From Norana najaformis (lineage: Eukaryota > Annelida > Clitellata > Crassiclitellata > Hormogastridae), in contig OZ029915.1 in NCBI GenBank assembly GCA_964023275.1, positions 16,064,712-16,128,711 on the forward strand: a stretch of 64,000 nucleotides of DNA, given 5' to 3'. Shown piece after piece: positions 9,942 through 20,549 of this stretch. The notes under the pieces are model-generated. The model made no database searches and was not told the origin of the DNA. It worked only from the letters and a program-made list of their open reading frames with translations. Position 1 is the first letter of the stretch; the number at the start of each line of letters is the position of its first letter. A program made the position numbers and the translations under genes.

Positions 9942-10560
9942 TCAAGGTAACCAAATGTGAGGGGGAGAGCAACTTGAGGAGGATCGGTTGCAGAGGGAGG
10001 CAGAAAAGCAGTGGGCCCAAAGGGTCTCCTTGTTGTGGTCCAACCGGGGAAAGGACGGTGAAACTGCCAAATTTGAGGTTGGTGGTCTCAGCTCAGAGTA
10101 GGCTGAATAGCAATAAGGTGCAAGTTTGGGTAGAATTTCATTAACTGATGACAGCATGCAGTCCCCATACAAGCAATCGAATGCATTGGAGAAATCCAGC
10201 TTGACTAGAATAGATCCCTGCTCCATATCAGCCACAAAATGCCTATTTGATTGAACGGCAGCCTCACATCCGCCTGGTATCCCCACAACGATCTGTCTTG
10301 TTGATAAATAAGTTGTGATTCGAGGAACTGCGTAAGCGTTAGTGCATTTGGAAGCAAGCCTGCGCCAGTAGTACCTGATGACTATGAGGCGCAGGTTGCC
10401 CGATTTTTTTTGTAAAGCAAACAGGGTGCCATCAAATAGGATGCAGCGAACCTCTGAAGGACAACTGCCTGCCAAGAGGAGGTTGACCAAAGCGGTGACG
10501 GTGGTGACCAGATTAGGACCCACTTCCGGGGAGCCCACTAGATCCATTATATGTGTTGCA
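9942..10560 (-). pseudogene. LINE-B copy 1 reverse transcriptase
   Basis: Residues include LFDGTLFALQKKSGNLR, YYWRRLASKCTNAYA and the metal-binding motif A block LVKLDFSNAFD. A frame change after about 10100 separates this from the GP(Q)QG block. The YLDDLTLG catalytic box is read in another frame at about 9935-9955. The first metal ligand and the YLDD box are preserved, but the frame is broken. Confidence 0.75.
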
Positions 10561-10570
10561 GTTCAAAGGT

Positions 10571-11350
10571 CGAAGCCGCAGTCTGTCAAGTTAGACCGCA
10601 TATTCATGTTCACATTCGACCCCATACTAGTCAACTGAATCTCGACGAAACTTCGCCAGCAAAAGTTACATATTCATCCCCATCTCATATCAAAGCTCAT
10701 CAAACACCATACTCCTCACCCACGTTACTACCAAAACACCCAAAACATATCTGTTACAATCACCCACATCTTAGCTATAGCCTTTCAAACTTCCCATTTC
10801 AATGCACTGGACAGTACGGTCAGAACTATTGCAAGTTCGCAAGCAGAAATGACATACTCATCCCCAATGGAAACTAAAGCGCTTCACAGACCAGCCACCC
10901 CATCCCTGCAATAGTTCTTGCCATGCAGAGCAATGCATAGAAATGGAAAGTTTGAAGGTTTGCCGCGGAAATGTTACTTAGTGTAACGGATAGCTATTGG
11001 TTGTTTTGGATAGTCATAAGTTTGGGGTGTGTGCTCTGTGAAGAGCTTTGGTTTCCATTCATGATGGGTATCTCATTTCTGCTCGTGAATTTGCAGTAGT
11101 TTCTGCCATGCAATACAATGGGCAGTGTGAAGGGGTGCTTCGGAGACTTGTTAATGTGACCACTAGTTGTTGAGCGTTCTGGATAGGCACATGGGTACAG
11201 TGTAGCACTTATGAAGCTCTTTTATGTTAATGAGAACCGAGTATGTCTATGACTAACATTTCAGTAACCACTGGGGTTTCTGGACATTAGCATGACCCCG
11301 AATATAGCAAATATGAATATGACTTCCAACTTGACATACAGTATGCCCCG
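10571..11350. repeat. Fold-back element inserted in LINE-B copy 1
   Basis: The two halves are inverted copies. CTGTCAAGTTAGAC…CATATTCATG…CATTCGACCCCAT (from 10583) pairs with the reverse complement of 11280-11336. Further in, GAACTATTGCAAGTTCGCAAGCAG…GCGCTTCACAG (10826-10900) pairs with the reverse complement of 11035-11110. It carries no ORF. Sequence from 11350 to about 11625 is AT-rich and belongs to the same or a second insertion. Confidence 0.7.
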
Positions 11351-12114
11351 GGATAAAGGAAAGTGGGTCATAGGCGGAATGATTGGCGGACTTTCACAAT
11401 TATTTTTTAAATATTAATTATTAAATAATAATAATTATTGTTATTATTATTAATTATTTGTTAGAAATGATTTACTTATCACGCGTATTTAGTAACATAC
11501 CCGGAATATATCTCGCAATGAACATAAGGCTCAGGCATCTACGTTGCTATCTCACCTCATATGTCATGTGAATCAATGACACAAGTTTTCGGAAGGAATT
11601 TGACGCCGGAAGAAATTTCGCAGTACACCGGCCCCCTGGAATGTGCGTATGAGGTTCCGCAATTCTGTCTCAGTTGTTTGAAAAGGTCTGTCGGCGATTG
11701 GTTTTGGGATAGGGGGTCGGTCAGGAGAGGGAGCTGGGTGTTTTAAGCATAGTTCATCGAGTGTGTCCTCGCAAACTGGGGCATGTCTATCACTGGAGCA
11801 TAGGATTCTGACCGCAGCCCTAATGTTCCCATCCTCCAGTTTGGATGCTACCGCTGCGGCTATTGCCTGCTCGTTGCCTGGCGCCCTCCCCACACTCCTC
11901 CCTGGCAGATCCTGTGGATCCCAGGCGAAAAGTTCCACCAATTTAACTGGCAAGGTGTTAAAACATTCCGCCACCCACTTTTTGATGGTGGATGTAAGGT
12001 TGTGGCGCTTTCCCCCTCGAACTGGCTGCTCTAATATGATGGTCCCAAAGGCGATAAGACTCCGCCAAGTGATGAGGTTCAGGGGGTCTGACAGAATTTG
12101 GCTGATAACAGAAA

Positions 12115-12483
12115 TTAAAAGTTTGCCGACACTTGCTCTAGCTCCCTGGGAATATGCTTGAGAAGCCTAGATTCTAAAAAGGGATGCTGCATGAAGTTTT
12201 GGGGGTTAATAGGTGTTGTGTCATGTGTATTGGTTGCACTATAAGTATTTAGGGGCATGTTGGGGATTGGAGTAGGGTCCAGATTGTTACTGGGTAAGTT
12301 AGAAAAAGAATCATTTAAGGGAGGCTTGTGTGAGCCGGGGCAGGGTTTACCCCTGGGGCTGTGCAAGTGGACCTTGCTGTCTTTGTTGTGTAGTTGTCTG
12401 GTTGTCCGACAGATACTACAAACGCCTTTTGCCTTCTGTGAGGTTCGGGTGAGAGTTGGGGAGTGAAAAGGTGAAGGGTCCAT
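12115..12483 (-). pseudogene. LINE-B copy 1 N-terminal zinc-finger region
   Basis: 122 residues. A CSIC pair at about residue 21 is followed by H, H and C residues (LHSPRGKPCPG), the same layout as copy 2 (CSVC…HGPRGDPC). It resembles a DNA-binding finger at the N terminus of RLE-type LINEs. It is followed by a Ser/Thr/Pro/Asn-rich linker. Confidence 0.6.
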
Positions 12484-12790
12484 GCAAAAAATGGTAGACG
12501 GATGGGTACGTGCGAGGGTGAAAAGTGAAGGTTATAGACAGACCGGCCGCAGTACTGTAAAGTAGGTCACTCGGGGGCATGGTTCCTTCGGGAAAAACAA
12601 AGGCTATAGAGATACAAAAGCCCAGTGAATGTCACAAAGTGTAGTTACAGCAAACCTGACAAAAGCCGCCTTCGAAAACCTCGCCGCAGTATCAGAACGG
12701 AACAAAGAGCTATTTACATTCAAAATAAAACCAAAACATCGCCGATCTGAAGGTGATGGCTGCCATCTTGGACGACGCCCGTTCCAGAAT

Positions 12791-14690
12791 TTTTTTATTA
12801 TTATTATTATTAGTGCTGCTTTTAACACTGCTGACCATCAACTACTTCTTTCTAGAATCAGCAAAAGGTTTTGGTGTGTCAAGGACTGCCTTAACCTGAC
12901 TATCTTATTACCCATGCAATCAGTCTCAATAAGTGGGTGTTGGTACTGCTTGGTCTGATCCTTTTTTCTGCACTGCTGATGTCTCACAGGGATCTCTGTT
13001 CATGGCCTATTATTAATTAAAATCTTCACTTCAGCAGTCAGGCACAAAGCCAACCACTTTGAAGTTCAGTTACCGCAGTACACCAATGATATTCGGCTTT
13101 ACATTGCTCTGTCACCCACTGATCAGGCAGGTAAAGAAAAACTTGAACAGTGTCTTTCTTCTGTTCATGCATGGTTTTGCTTCGATGGTTTGGCCATAAA
13201 CCCAGATAAATCTGAGGCAATTACATTAGGCTCATGCCAAAGCCTGCATGCTTTCCCTTCTCATTCCAGAATTGATCTTGCTGGGACTGCTGTTTTGCTA
13301 TCAAACGCTGTCAAAACACTTGATGTACTCTGGACAGCAATCTCACATTTCAGCCTTACATAACAAACCTCTGCAAATCTTGTTGCTATCTTACAGTGAC
13401 ATCCCATCTGTGCATGGTCACTGGGAGCCAAAGTTATCACAAAAGCATGTTAACAAACCACAGGTTATAAGGGCCATGCCGAAATACAGTTTTATGTAAG
13501 TCTTAATGTGGCTAGAATACTTAAAGACTGTCTCATGTGAAGGTGCTTGCACTGTAGCCTCCAACCAGACGATTTTTCCAATTACTTTGAAAGGTCACAT
13601 TGCTGTCTTGTTTAAGGCAAGAGTGTTTGTAATTTAATACCAGACAGTTTCCAGACATTATTGTAAAGGTGGCATCCCAACAGTTGGACTGCCAAGCCTA
13701 CGGCTACACAGCTGCTGGGTCTATGGAGGGGAGACATGTGCAGCTCTGTTAAGCTCACCTACTTTGGAACTGTACTACCCTCTGCATGGCTTAAAACCAG
13801 CTGTAGCCTGCAACTGTAGCTGCAGATTGAGACTGCTCTTACAGCTGATACAGGCTGCCTAATATAATGACAAAGACTGAATATATTAACCAGTACGGTG
13901 TGTGTATCGATTGTACCACATGCTAATGAATGCATCTTGTGTATTAAAAAGGTACTGATGGGAGCTATGACATAACTGTGCATCAAGCAGACTCACGTGC
14001 AAACTGGTCGCAAGTAAACGGGACAACAGTGCATCAGGGCAATACATTACATCAGATCAGTTCTTACCAAAAGACATGGCACAAAATATAGCCTGCTCTC
14101 TGGTCTGCTTTTACCTTTATTATGCCACCTTGGTTTTTACAGGTATCTCAAATCTTGAACTCAACAGGCTTCGATGTATCTAAAATTCTCTGGCTCATGT
14201 AGAATTCTGGATAAGATTTAAACTGGCCTGACTGACCAAGAAAATCCTTACCACAAGCACTCATACCTACTTTCAACCACTAGTCTCGTCTTGCATCCCT
14301 CCTTGCAGCCTGCAATCTCGAGGTATGGGTCTCTTGGCTGAATCACAATGCAGAATTGTCATGGGCTCTCAAGCATTCCATTGTTGACTGAATGGAACTG
14401 ACTACCAATGTTTCTTAAAAGTCTGACCTCTTTTTCTTCTTTAAAAAATTGCCTAGAAACTCACTATTCCTCACTGGCTTTCAAACATCTGGATATCTAC
14501 CTGCATTTCACCTTGCAACAGACAAGCTGCATCTCAGATTCGCGTTTCTGTCCAACCTTGATCAAACATAGTCCAAAGATTCTGGACGCAGTGTCAACTT
14601 TCAAATCTGGAATGAAAATCCATCGGCTGGGCTCTGCACATGTGCGAAAGCCAGCCAGCTTCTTCTAGTTTTCAGAGCAGTGTTTAGTTA
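12791..14690 (+). mobile_element. LINE fragment(s), CR1/L2-like RT
   Basis: After the (ATT)n tract, 12815-12960 encodes SAAFNTADHQLLLSRI (RT motif A). 13060-13360 encodes QYTNDIRLYIALSPTDQ and WFCFDGLAINPDKSEAI, i.e. the YADD box mutated to YTND. 14130-14680 encodes the C-terminal region (LNRLRCI, WNGTDYQCFLKSLTSFSSL). Frames are heavily broken, and about 13500-14100 holds sequence I cannot assign. Confidence 0.65.
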
Positions 14691-14814
14691 CTGAAGATTT
14701 TGTTGTTGTTAATGACATTAACATCATTTGAGCTAGCACAGGCAATGCTTTTATGAGTGACTTAAAAGGTACTTAATTGTCAAAATAACCAACTGATTAA
14801 AGTACATACATTCC

Positions 14815-15000
14815 CACATGCATACATACATACATATATGATAAATGAACTTCACCTGTGGAATGAACACATCTCTAGTCATCATGGTTGTCACCATTGT
14901 CATTGTCATATTTGTTGTCACATCATCAGCGGCACCAGTAGCAGCAGTAGCAATAGCAGCAGCAGCAACGTCGTCATCGTCATCATCATCATCATCATCA
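14815..15000. repeat. Microsatellites (CATA)n and (CAG)n/(CAT)n
   Basis: CATACATACATACATATATG lies at 14820-14839. Short-unit CAGCAG then TCATCATCATCATCA runs at 14935-14999. It is intronic, just downstream of talin exon f. Confidence 0.85.
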
Positions 15001-15049
15001 CCTAAATGCTGTGAATGTTGTGGGGAATAGATTAAAATGAAAAACTGAC

Positions 15050-15220
15050 CTTTCGGTTGCCCCCGGCTTCCTTGGCACTCAAAATGAGATTCTGCATAGA
15101 CTCAATTACAGTCTTGGACTGTTCCAGAAGCGACATCTGGAGTTTGGAATTCAGAGTCTTTGAAGCACAGCCAATCGCACCTGTTCTCAAAGGCTTCAAG
15201 TAACTGATAGCTGATGAAAC
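15050..15220 (-). CDS. TLN: Talin exon f (57 codons)
   Basis: The acceptor is GTGATAG and the donor is GTCAGT, both phase 0. The product runs from VSSAISYLKPLRTGAIGCA to SAKEAGGNRK, across the end of R11 and the start of R12. The motifs GAIGCASKTL and LLEQSKTVIESMQNLI match the talin pattern of helix, short linker and helix. It joins exon e after LGHR, as in vertebrate talin (LGHK then VSQ). Confidence 0.94.
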
Positions 15221-15377
15221 CTATCACAGGTGAATGAACAAAAAGAAATCATCAGCTGAAGGATGGATGAGCTAAAGTGAGAGAACAGAAGAATGAAGGA
15301 AAGAGAAAAATTGTGCACATTGTATGGTATTACTAAAGAAACAGCCCAGAGGGTACAAAGGATGAGTAGTATATAAT
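15221..15377. other. Intron sequence upstream of exon f
   Basis: Contains the talin acceptor at 15221-15222. I recognise nothing else. Confidence 0.4.
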
Positions 15378-15690
15378 ATGAGGCTTTGAGCAGGGAGGCT
15401 TTGAGTACAGTGCTGCTGCGCGTGCAGCTCTAAGCACGCCCCAGTGTAAAATGAGGCTCTGAGCAGGGAGGCTTTGAGTACAGTGCTGCTGAGCGTGCAG
15501 CTCTGAGCATGCCCCGGTGTAAAATGAGGCTCTGAGCAGGGAGGCTTTGAGCACAGTGCTGCTGCGCGTGCAGCTCTGAGCACGCCCCAGTGTAAAATGA
15601 GGCTCTGAGCAGGGAGGCTTTGAGTACAGTGCTGCTGAGCGTGCAGCTCTGAGCATGCCCCGGTGTAAAATGAGGCTTTGAGCACAGTGA
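15378..15690. repeat. 73-bp minisatellite with two-unit higher-order pattern
   Basis: The word ATGAGGCT recurs at 15378, 15451, 15524, 15597 and 15670, an exact 73-bp period. Units alternate between two subtypes: CTGCTGCGCGTGCAG…CACGCCCCAG and CTGCTGAGCGTGCAG…CATGCCCCGG. This gives a 146-bp higher-order unit. Degenerate related sequence continues to about 15800. The overlapping open frames on the minus strand are by-products of the repeat. Confidence 0.9.
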
Positions 15691-16279
15691 TGCTGCACAT
15701 AGGTCTGGGCACGGTGGCTGCTGAGCATGCCGTTCTGAGCACATCCTGTACAGCCTGCCGTGCATGCCGCCTTGAGCGCAGCCGATCTGCCATGTGCAGC
15801 GCAGACACAGCACAAACGCAGCCGACTGTGTTCCATTTAGACAAATGCGGAGCAAGCGTTTATCTAAGGCATATCACACCTCCAGAATGATTGGAAGAAA
15901 TTAATGCGCATAGATCTTGGTTGGACAGATGGCAACATGTGGCAAGCACTGCGTATACGAGCATTGTAGGCAGCACAGAGCCCATCTTAGGCATGGCTCC
16001 ATCCTAACCGTGCCATGCTGCACCTGTGGTGTAGACATGCATTGCATGACTCGGTTATGCCAGGTGTATGGCAGCACACAAGCAGCACAAAAGCTGCATA
16101 ACACTGAGACATGTAATAAAAAGCGCTATAAGAAGGTCCTTGGTGAGCTTCTGAACACCCAGTTAGCCTACTGAAGCCACTGCTACCAAGGCCAGTTGAC
16201 CCGGAGCACAAGCGCAAGCTGCAAACATGCATTGCACTCCTGCAGGAGTTTGATCCTCTGCTAACTCAGAATGGTAGAG

Positions 16280-17230
16280 GTGTGCTCCCGTGGTTAGTAT
16301 TGCACAAAGAATTTGCAAACCAGCTTCTGAGAGACTACTGCATGGCAGCAGCTCCAGGCTACAAGCTGGAGGGAGATGCACTGGCATTCTTGAGCAGTAT
16401 GGCACCTGGCATTAAGGCGCAGCTCCACAAGGAGCCAGGGTATCATATAGGTGGCACCTCGAGCAGAACACCAATGAGAGGTTGGGATGGCACTGCTAGG
16501 TACCAGCCATTTCAGGCTAGAAGCTACTTCTCCACACCAAAGTGCATACCCCTGCGCTCAGTTATCACTGTGCAGAACATAGACAACCGCTGCTTCAAGT
16601 GAGCTATATTATCGGCAATGCATCCAGCAGAAAGGAACCGCCATTGCCCAACCAAGTATCGAACCCACCTCGGCAAGCTGGACTTTACAGGAATCACCTT
16701 CCCAGTGAAGGTGATGGATATCAGCCATTTTGAACTCCAGAACCCAACCATAGCTGTAAGCATGTTTGCTGTGTCCAATCCGCATCTCTACTGAGACTAG
16801 AGTCCACAACATCAATCTATTATTGGCCGATGGCGAAAACCAGCACTATGTTTGGATCAAAAATCTGGCCTGCATGCTGTACAAAAACAGCGGCTAAAAA
16901 AGCAGAAGGCACCCATGCAGCTGCCGCCTGCACGTCTTCTCCACTAAGGCCATCCTGGCTAGCCACACCAAGGATTGTCAGGGCATTGGTGAAAAGCTGC
17001 AGCGGATTGAGATGCCACAAGAGGGTAAGAACATCCTCAAATTCCAAAAACCACCACAAGCAAATATGCGTCCCATACATCATCTACGCCAACTTTGAGG
17101 CACTGAATGTGCCAGTGGAAGGTGCGGCCATGGATCCTAACGAAAGTAACACCATTTATTGCCAAGCAGGAACCATGCAGCTTCTGCTATGTGGTGGTCT
17201 GCAGTGGCAGCCGCACGAACGCTCCTCTAC
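16280..17230 (+). pseudogene. Polinton polymerase B, N-terminal part
   Basis: Frames at 16282-16602 and 16830-17230 encode the region ahead of the polymerase and the start of the exonuclease domain. I recognise the block VITVQNIDNRCFKW near 16560 and the exonuclease motif PYIIYANFEALN near 17071-17106. In the second the expected metal-binding Asp of the D/E pair reads Asn. Stops and frame shifts separate the blocks. The reading is cut at 17230 by LINE-F. Family assignment is from motif recognition; the protein is not functional. Confidence 0.7.
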
Positions 17231-17649
17231 ATCATGCTTGCGCTTCAGCGTGTTGTTGCTGACTCGTTCGTGTTTGAGTTTTTATCGGATTTTCATCAAC
17301 TTTGGGCGTTTTTACATTTTCGGTTGGACTATACCTGCACTATCTAACATGTGGATTACTACAGCTTGTTTGTTCTTGCATTAACCAACATAAGTTATCT
17401 TAACTTTGTTCGAATTAAGTCGACGATGTCGTCTTTGGCTGACCCTTCCCCACTTCTGCTGAGCTACGTACCTACGATCAGCCAGCTCTCACCATTCGAC
17501 GTTCCTTACGTAAAACTCGATTCAAGATTCATCTATGGCGACCAACATCTTCCGGCCTGGATTATCGTCTCCCTCCTGCCAGTCTCAGCCTACACCTCTG
17601 GAATCTGCTCCATTGCCTACCTCTCGGTTGCTCTAAGACCTGGGTGGCA

Positions 17650-18424
17650 GTGATGGGCTTAGACTTGGAACACTGAACGCTCGGTCACTGAGAAATAAGT
17701 TTATGGAGATTGCTAGCTCTATCTCTCAGCATGATCTGGATATGCTCGTCATCATGGAGTCTTGGCACTCTTCCTCTGATGTTCCGGTTCGACGCGCTGC
17801 TCCTCAAGGCTAACTATTCCTCTACGCTCCTCACCCGGTTGACCCCTCATGTGATTCTGACCCTCTTGCGCAAAATGATGGTGGCACTGTTGTCTACCAT
17901 CGAGAACATTTTCGGGACAAAAAGATCCCTCTTCCTCTCTCTTTTTCCACCTTCTAAGCATTATGCCTCTCCTGTGCCATGACTCGTGTCCAGTCACCGT
18001 CCTTGCCCTCTACCGATCGGGCTCCTCTCCTGTTATGTCGACCTTCTACACGGAGTTCTCCTCGCTTCTGGAAGTCTTTGCCACCTTCAACTGTCAGCTA
18101 GTCATAACCAGGGACCTCAACATACACCTTCAGAACCCTGATCTTCCAGAGTCTGTCCGCCTCAATGATCTGCTTTCCCAATTTGGCTTCATTCAGCATG
18201 TCGCTGAATCTACTCATGTGCTGGGCGGCTGGCTTGATATCATCATCACCCGCGATGACTGTAACATCTCAGATGTCACAGCCGAACCTCCAGCTCTCTC
18301 AGATCATGGACTTCTTCTATACAAGGTGTCTTTTCTATGTACCCAGATAAACACACATGCTTCGGCTTGTACATTGTTGGAACAACTTAGACCACGAGGC
18401 GTTCCATGCTGGTCTGAACAATAG
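17650..18424 (+). pseudogene. LINE-F endonuclease
   Basis: APE-type nuclease in at least two frames. NARSLRNKFMEI and VIMESWHSSSDV (17660-17780) hold the first catalytic blocks. 17963-18424 carries ITRDLNIHLQNPDLPES (GDxN block with GD changed to RD), GGWLDIIITRDDCN and LSDHGLLLY. Loss of the GD pair and the internal frame shift suggest a dead nuclease. Confidence 0.75.
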
Positions 18425-19139
18425 TCCCCTCCGCGGGGACCTCTCCTCTCTCGCTGGTCGCTTGTCTGAAGAGCTCTTCGCTCTCTTTGACTCTTCAGTT
18501 TGCCGCCTCATCGATGACCTCCTTCCGCTACATCCGCAGCGGGCCCGTCGGAGACCGTTGGCACCTTGGTTTGACCAATCCCGCTGCGCTTTACATCGTG
18601 ATGTCAGGCAGCATGAGCGAAGATATCGATGAAAACGTGATTCTGCTGATCATCTCGACTGGATCCACCATCTTCGCTTAATGCACCGTGAGTTTCGAGC
18701 TAAAGAAATGGCATACTGGGAGTCTTTGATAGAGCGGGAGAGGAGCAATCCACGTTGGCTCTGGTCTTCGCTCTCCGGTGTCCTCGGCCGTTCTAACACT
18801 TCTAACTCTCCGGCCCAGCCTCCGTTCACGGCGAACGACTATCTCAACTACATGGGTGGGAAGATCGACTCGATCCGCCAATCTACTGATGGTTCTCCTC
18901 CTCCTTCCTTTCCTCCTACGTTGTCTAGGCTTTCTTGTTGGACGTCCTTCGTCGGCTCCTGCTGGAGTCACCAGCTAAGTCCTGTGAACTGGACTTATTA
19001 CCACCATTTTTAATCAAGGATTTTATAGATGACTTATTTCTGTTCTTACGCTAGCTTTGTAATACCTCCCTGGGTAAGGGTTCACTCCCGGCTTTTCACA
19101 AACATGCTGTAGTCTTTCTCTCTCTCAAGTGCCAGTGTC

Positions 19140-19770
19140 TTGACCCCAATGATATGTCTAACTACCGACCTATCTCTAACCTTTCCTTCCTCTCTAAGCT
19201 ACTTGAAAGATGTGTGTCCATCCAACTGGTTGACTACCTTGACTGTAACTCCCTCATGCCTCCTCTTCAATCCGGATTTAGGAAGTTCCACTCTACTGAA
19301 TCACTTATTACACGTCTCCTGGCCAACATCTTTGGAGCTTTTGACCGCGGACAGGTTGCTCTTCTTGCCCTCTACGACGTTAGTGCTGCTTTTGACACTG
19401 TGGATCACTCTATCCTTTTGGAGCATCTAGACAAATCTTTTGGCATTACTGATACTGCCCTTCTTTGGTTTCAGTCATTTCTCTCAGACTGCTCTCATTC
19501 TGTTATCTTTGGGCCTACACGTTCCGCCTGGTACCTTACCTTTTGGCCTTCCTCAGGGTTCTGTCCTGGCCTCTCTCCTTTACATTCTGTACACTGCCGA
19601 CCTGGCAAGGGTTCTCCTTCCCATGGGTGTTGCTGTCCAGCAGTCTGGAGACGACACTCAGGCCTTCACTCGTGGTCCAGCGGAAACGGCTCCCTCTCTG
19701 GTTGAGAGGATTCTTGATGCAACATCTGCCCTTGGCCTCTGGATGTCCTCTAATCATCTCTGATTGAACT
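19140..19770 (+). pseudogene. LINE-F reverse transcriptase
   Basis: 19154-19540 encodes the palm start (SNYRPISNLSFLSK, SGFRKFHSTESL, YDVSAAFDTVDHSILLEHL). 19440-19763 in another frame encodes GLPQGSVLASLLYILYTADLA, QQSGDDTQAFTRG and LGLWMSSNHL. An indel at about 19500 separates them. The F/YADD box is replaced by SGDD. Confidence 0.8.
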
Positions 19771-20549
19771 GTGCTAAGACCCAGTTCATCTGGGTTTGTG
19801 GTTGTGCTCAGCTTACTAAGATCAATACGTTATCCTTATGCCAGAGGTTTCCGGACATTCTATTCTGTTTCAAAGTCCATGATCTTGAGGTTGTCCTGGA
19901 CTTGGAACTCTCCTTAATGTCTTCGGCTCATGCTTTTACCACCTTCGTCAGCTTCGTACTGTCCACTGCTCCCTCTCCTGTCATGCCGTTACTACTCTAA
20001 TTCATGCCCTTATTTGGTAACGCTATCTTTGCTGGACTCTCAGTTGCCAATATTTCCATGCTTTAGTCTGTTCTCAATACTGCTGCCTGTCGTATTGGAG
20101 GCGTCCTCAGGTATGGTCATATAACTTCCTTTATGCAGGACACTATGCACTGGCTTCCCATTCAGCAGCATATCCAGTTCAAGATCCTAACAGTTATGTG
20201 TAATTGTCTTGTTGGGTCTGCTCCATCACACCTTAGGGACTTCTGCATTTCGGTCTCCTTGGTTCCAGGCCGTAGCACTCTCTTGTCAGCCTCCCTTGGA
20301 CTCCTGATTGTCCCTTGTATGAGCACTGCTACAGCTCAGTCTGGAGCTTTGCCTATGTTCGACCTAATAGCTGGAATCATCTTTCCTAGAGCTGCAGCTT
20401 GAGTACCTCAGTTTGTCCCTTCTGCAGTTTCGCAAGCGCCTGAAGTCTGTATTATATGACAGTTGTCTCACTGGTTCGGGTCGGGAGCGCCTCTGATGAG
20501 TCTATTCTTGAAGTAGCGCTTTATAAATGTCAGATTACAATTACAATTA

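Larger units (their letters stand above)
8499..12790 (-). mobile_element. LINE-B copy 1 (restriction-like-endonuclease LINE)
   Basis: Non-LTR element on the minus strand, with a C-terminal nuclease-like region rather than an N-terminal APE domain. On the plus strand it is bounded by ATT tracts on both sides: 8463-8498 beyond its 3' end and 12791-12813 beyond its 5' end. Its 3' terminus (CCTCGGGTACAAAAAA) and 5' terminus (TTCTGGAACGGGCGTCG…AAGATGG) match those of copy 2 at 42155-45387. Coding pieces, 5' to 3', are: zinc-finger N terminus (12115-12483), linker (11573-11974), RT (9942-10560), RT thumb (9515-9916) and C-terminal finger plus nuclease (8754-9199). Many frame breaks and a roughly 1-kb insertion at 10560-11625 make it non-functional. 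Confidence 0.8.
17231..20549 (+). mobile_element. LINE-F, near full-length copy inside the Polinton polymerase
   Basis: 3.3-kb CR1/L2-like LINE flanked by the duplicated target CTCTAC (17225-17230 and 20550-20555). Its 3' end is GATTACAATTACAATTA. The 5' leader is followed by an APE endonuclease (about 17650-18340): GLRLGTLNARSLRNKFMEI, then …DLNIHL, LDIIITRDDC and LSDHGLLLYK. An RT region (18900-19770) follows: YRPISNLSFLSKLLERC, ALYDVSAAFDTVDHS, GLPQGSVLASLLYILY and SGDDTQAF. The catalytic YADD reads SGDD. Frame shifts at several points make it inactive. Confidence 0.85.

Noticed and set aside
8499..12790. Reading LINE-B as the 5' part of LINE-A
   Set aside because: It is on the opposite strand, has different RT motifs (YLDD, QQG(N/D)PLGP) and its own conserved ends.
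15272..15855. Three long overlapping minus-strand open frames (190, 167 and 141 residues)
   Set aside because: They are produced by the 73-bp tandem repeat, which lacks stops on that strand. The proteins are repeats of one another in shifted frames.
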